From Microcaldota archaeon (GTDB lineage Archaea; B1Sed10-29; WALL01; WAMD01), in the NCBI GenBank assembly GCA_027077895.1, contig JALWQZ010000016.1:1-6244 (forward strand): a DNA stretch of 6,244 nt. Reading direction: 5' to 3'. The first letter of the stretch is position 1, and every line of letters begins with the position of its first letter. Both the position numbers and the translations under genes were made by a program. The notes under the pieces are model-generated. The model saw nothing but the letters and a program-made list of their open reading frames with translations. It did not search any database and was not told the DNA's origin. Below, piece by piece: positions 5,841 through 6,244 of this stretch.

Positions 5841-6244
5841 TCACTTCTCCAAGATAAATGAAACTGGTGCGTAGTCTAGAATGTCATACAATCTCTTTAT
5901 GCTAGGTTCTACCTTTAGTTCCTTTGAGAATCTACCTAGACTGACCCTAAAGTAGTTCCCACCTGTGCTGGCGGCCTGAAGTTTCTTTTCGGTTTTCATC
6001 CATTGTACCAGGGCGTTTGTTTCGTTTGTGAATGTGTTGTAATAAACGTCCTTTATTCCAAAGTTTTTCAGGTTTATTCTTGAGAACCTGTCTCTAACCC
6101 TGTCTGTTTCCAGGTTTGCTAGTTCTATGTAGATTCCGTCGTTTTCTAGGAAGTTCTCTAGTTTGTTCTTGACGAATGAAATGACCTTCTCGGCAAATAG
6201 GAACCCGTCTTCACTCTTCATTATCTCTACGCCTTTGAATGCAC
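5841..6244 (-). CDS. nrdD: Anaerobic ribonucleotide reductase large subunit-like protein, C-terminal part without glycyl-radical segment (cut by window end)
   Basis: The last 133 residues of a gene open at the window edge; an internal ATG at 6221 is not the likely start because the frame stays open upstream of it. By remembered family pattern the fragment follows the late part of NrdD: a helical stretch (FAEKVISFVKNKLENF), then a strand and an R-containing block (ETDRVRDRFSRINLKNFG), YYNTFTNET matching the usual YYTNS, and STGGNYFRVSLG matching the conserved TGG..F...LG. In complete NrdD proteins this is followed by about 60-80 residues with a four-cysteine zinc site and the glycyl-radical motif near the C-terminus. 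Here the protein ends in FILEK at a TGA, 4 nt before nrdG, so that segment is absent from this gene. Call supported by the adjacent nrdG; the sequence is divergent, so it could also be a relative with another role. Confidence 0.65.
   Translation of the reverse strand, partial: AFKGVEIMKSEDGFLFAEKVISFVKNKLENFLENDGIYIELANLETDRVRDRFSRINLKNFGIKDVYYNTFTNETNALVQWMKTEKKLQAASTGGNYFRVSLGRFSKELKVEPSIKRLYDILDYAPVSFILEK

Noticed and set aside
5841..5843. Selenocysteine or other readthrough at the TGA of the nrdD-like gene
   Set aside because: Continuing in frame gives a run through the nrdG start without a zinc-site Cys cluster or a glycyl-radical RxxGY motif, so readthrough would not restore a normal NrdD.
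5841..5900. Split intein as the cause of the short NrdD
   Set aside because: NrdD is a known intein host, but the residues before the stop show no intein N-terminal Cys/Ser block; the gene simply ends at FILEK.

Overview
The window looks archaeal. It carries a class I (archaeal-type) CCA-adding enzyme, a ThpR 2H phosphoesterase, the start of an AsnRS with the archaeal/eukaryotic 'RHLWLRS' signature, an archaeal pilus/secretion-type ATPase, and an anaerobic ribonucleotide reductase activase with the CxxxCxxC order. TATA-box promoters and GGAGG-type Shine-Dalgarno sequences agree with this. The reductase genes suggest an anaerobe or facultative anaerobe. By eye the DNA is moderately AT-rich, with arginine written mostly as AGA/AGG. 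The lineage cannot be fixed from these genes; a small-genome uncultured archaeon is a guess. No bacterial, phage or insertion-sequence signature was seen.

Layout, left to right. (1) Bases 1-396, minus: 5' end of asnS, cut by the window edge. (2) 399-1655, minus: cca, transcribed into asnS with a 2-nt gap. (3) About 1656-1717: a short divergent promoter region built on one self-complementary TATA element. (4) 1718-3148, plus: a VirB11/GspE-like secretion or pilus ATPase, the only plus-strand gene. (5) 3125-4669, minus: a one-pass membrane protein with an extracytoplasmic transglutaminase-like domain and a cytoplasmic winged-helix-like domain; its tail overlaps the ATPase tail by 24 bp. (6) 4638-5168, minus: thpR. 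(7) 5165-5836, minus: nrdG-type radical SAM activase. (8) 5841-6244, minus: 3' end of an nrdD-like gene, cut by the window edge.

The genes from 6244 down to 3125 are packed as one probable operon, nrdD-nrdG-thpR-membrane protein, joined by a 4-nt gap, a 4-nt overlap and a 32-nt overlap. Its functions are mixed: deoxynucleotide synthesis, RNA end processing and a membrane sensor-like protein. The second minus-strand block, cca-asnS, is a tRNA maturation and charging pair. There is no gene-free stretch over 300 bases, and I found no tRNA, rRNA, CRISPR array or mobile element.

Two things stand out. The membrane protein has the transglutaminase fold signature, but Ser and Tyr stand at the catalytic Cys and His positions, so it is probably a non-catalytic receptor tied to a DNA-binding-like tail. 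The nrdD-like gene stops just before the place where the zinc-binding and glycyl-radical segment normally lies, although its activase gene follows directly.
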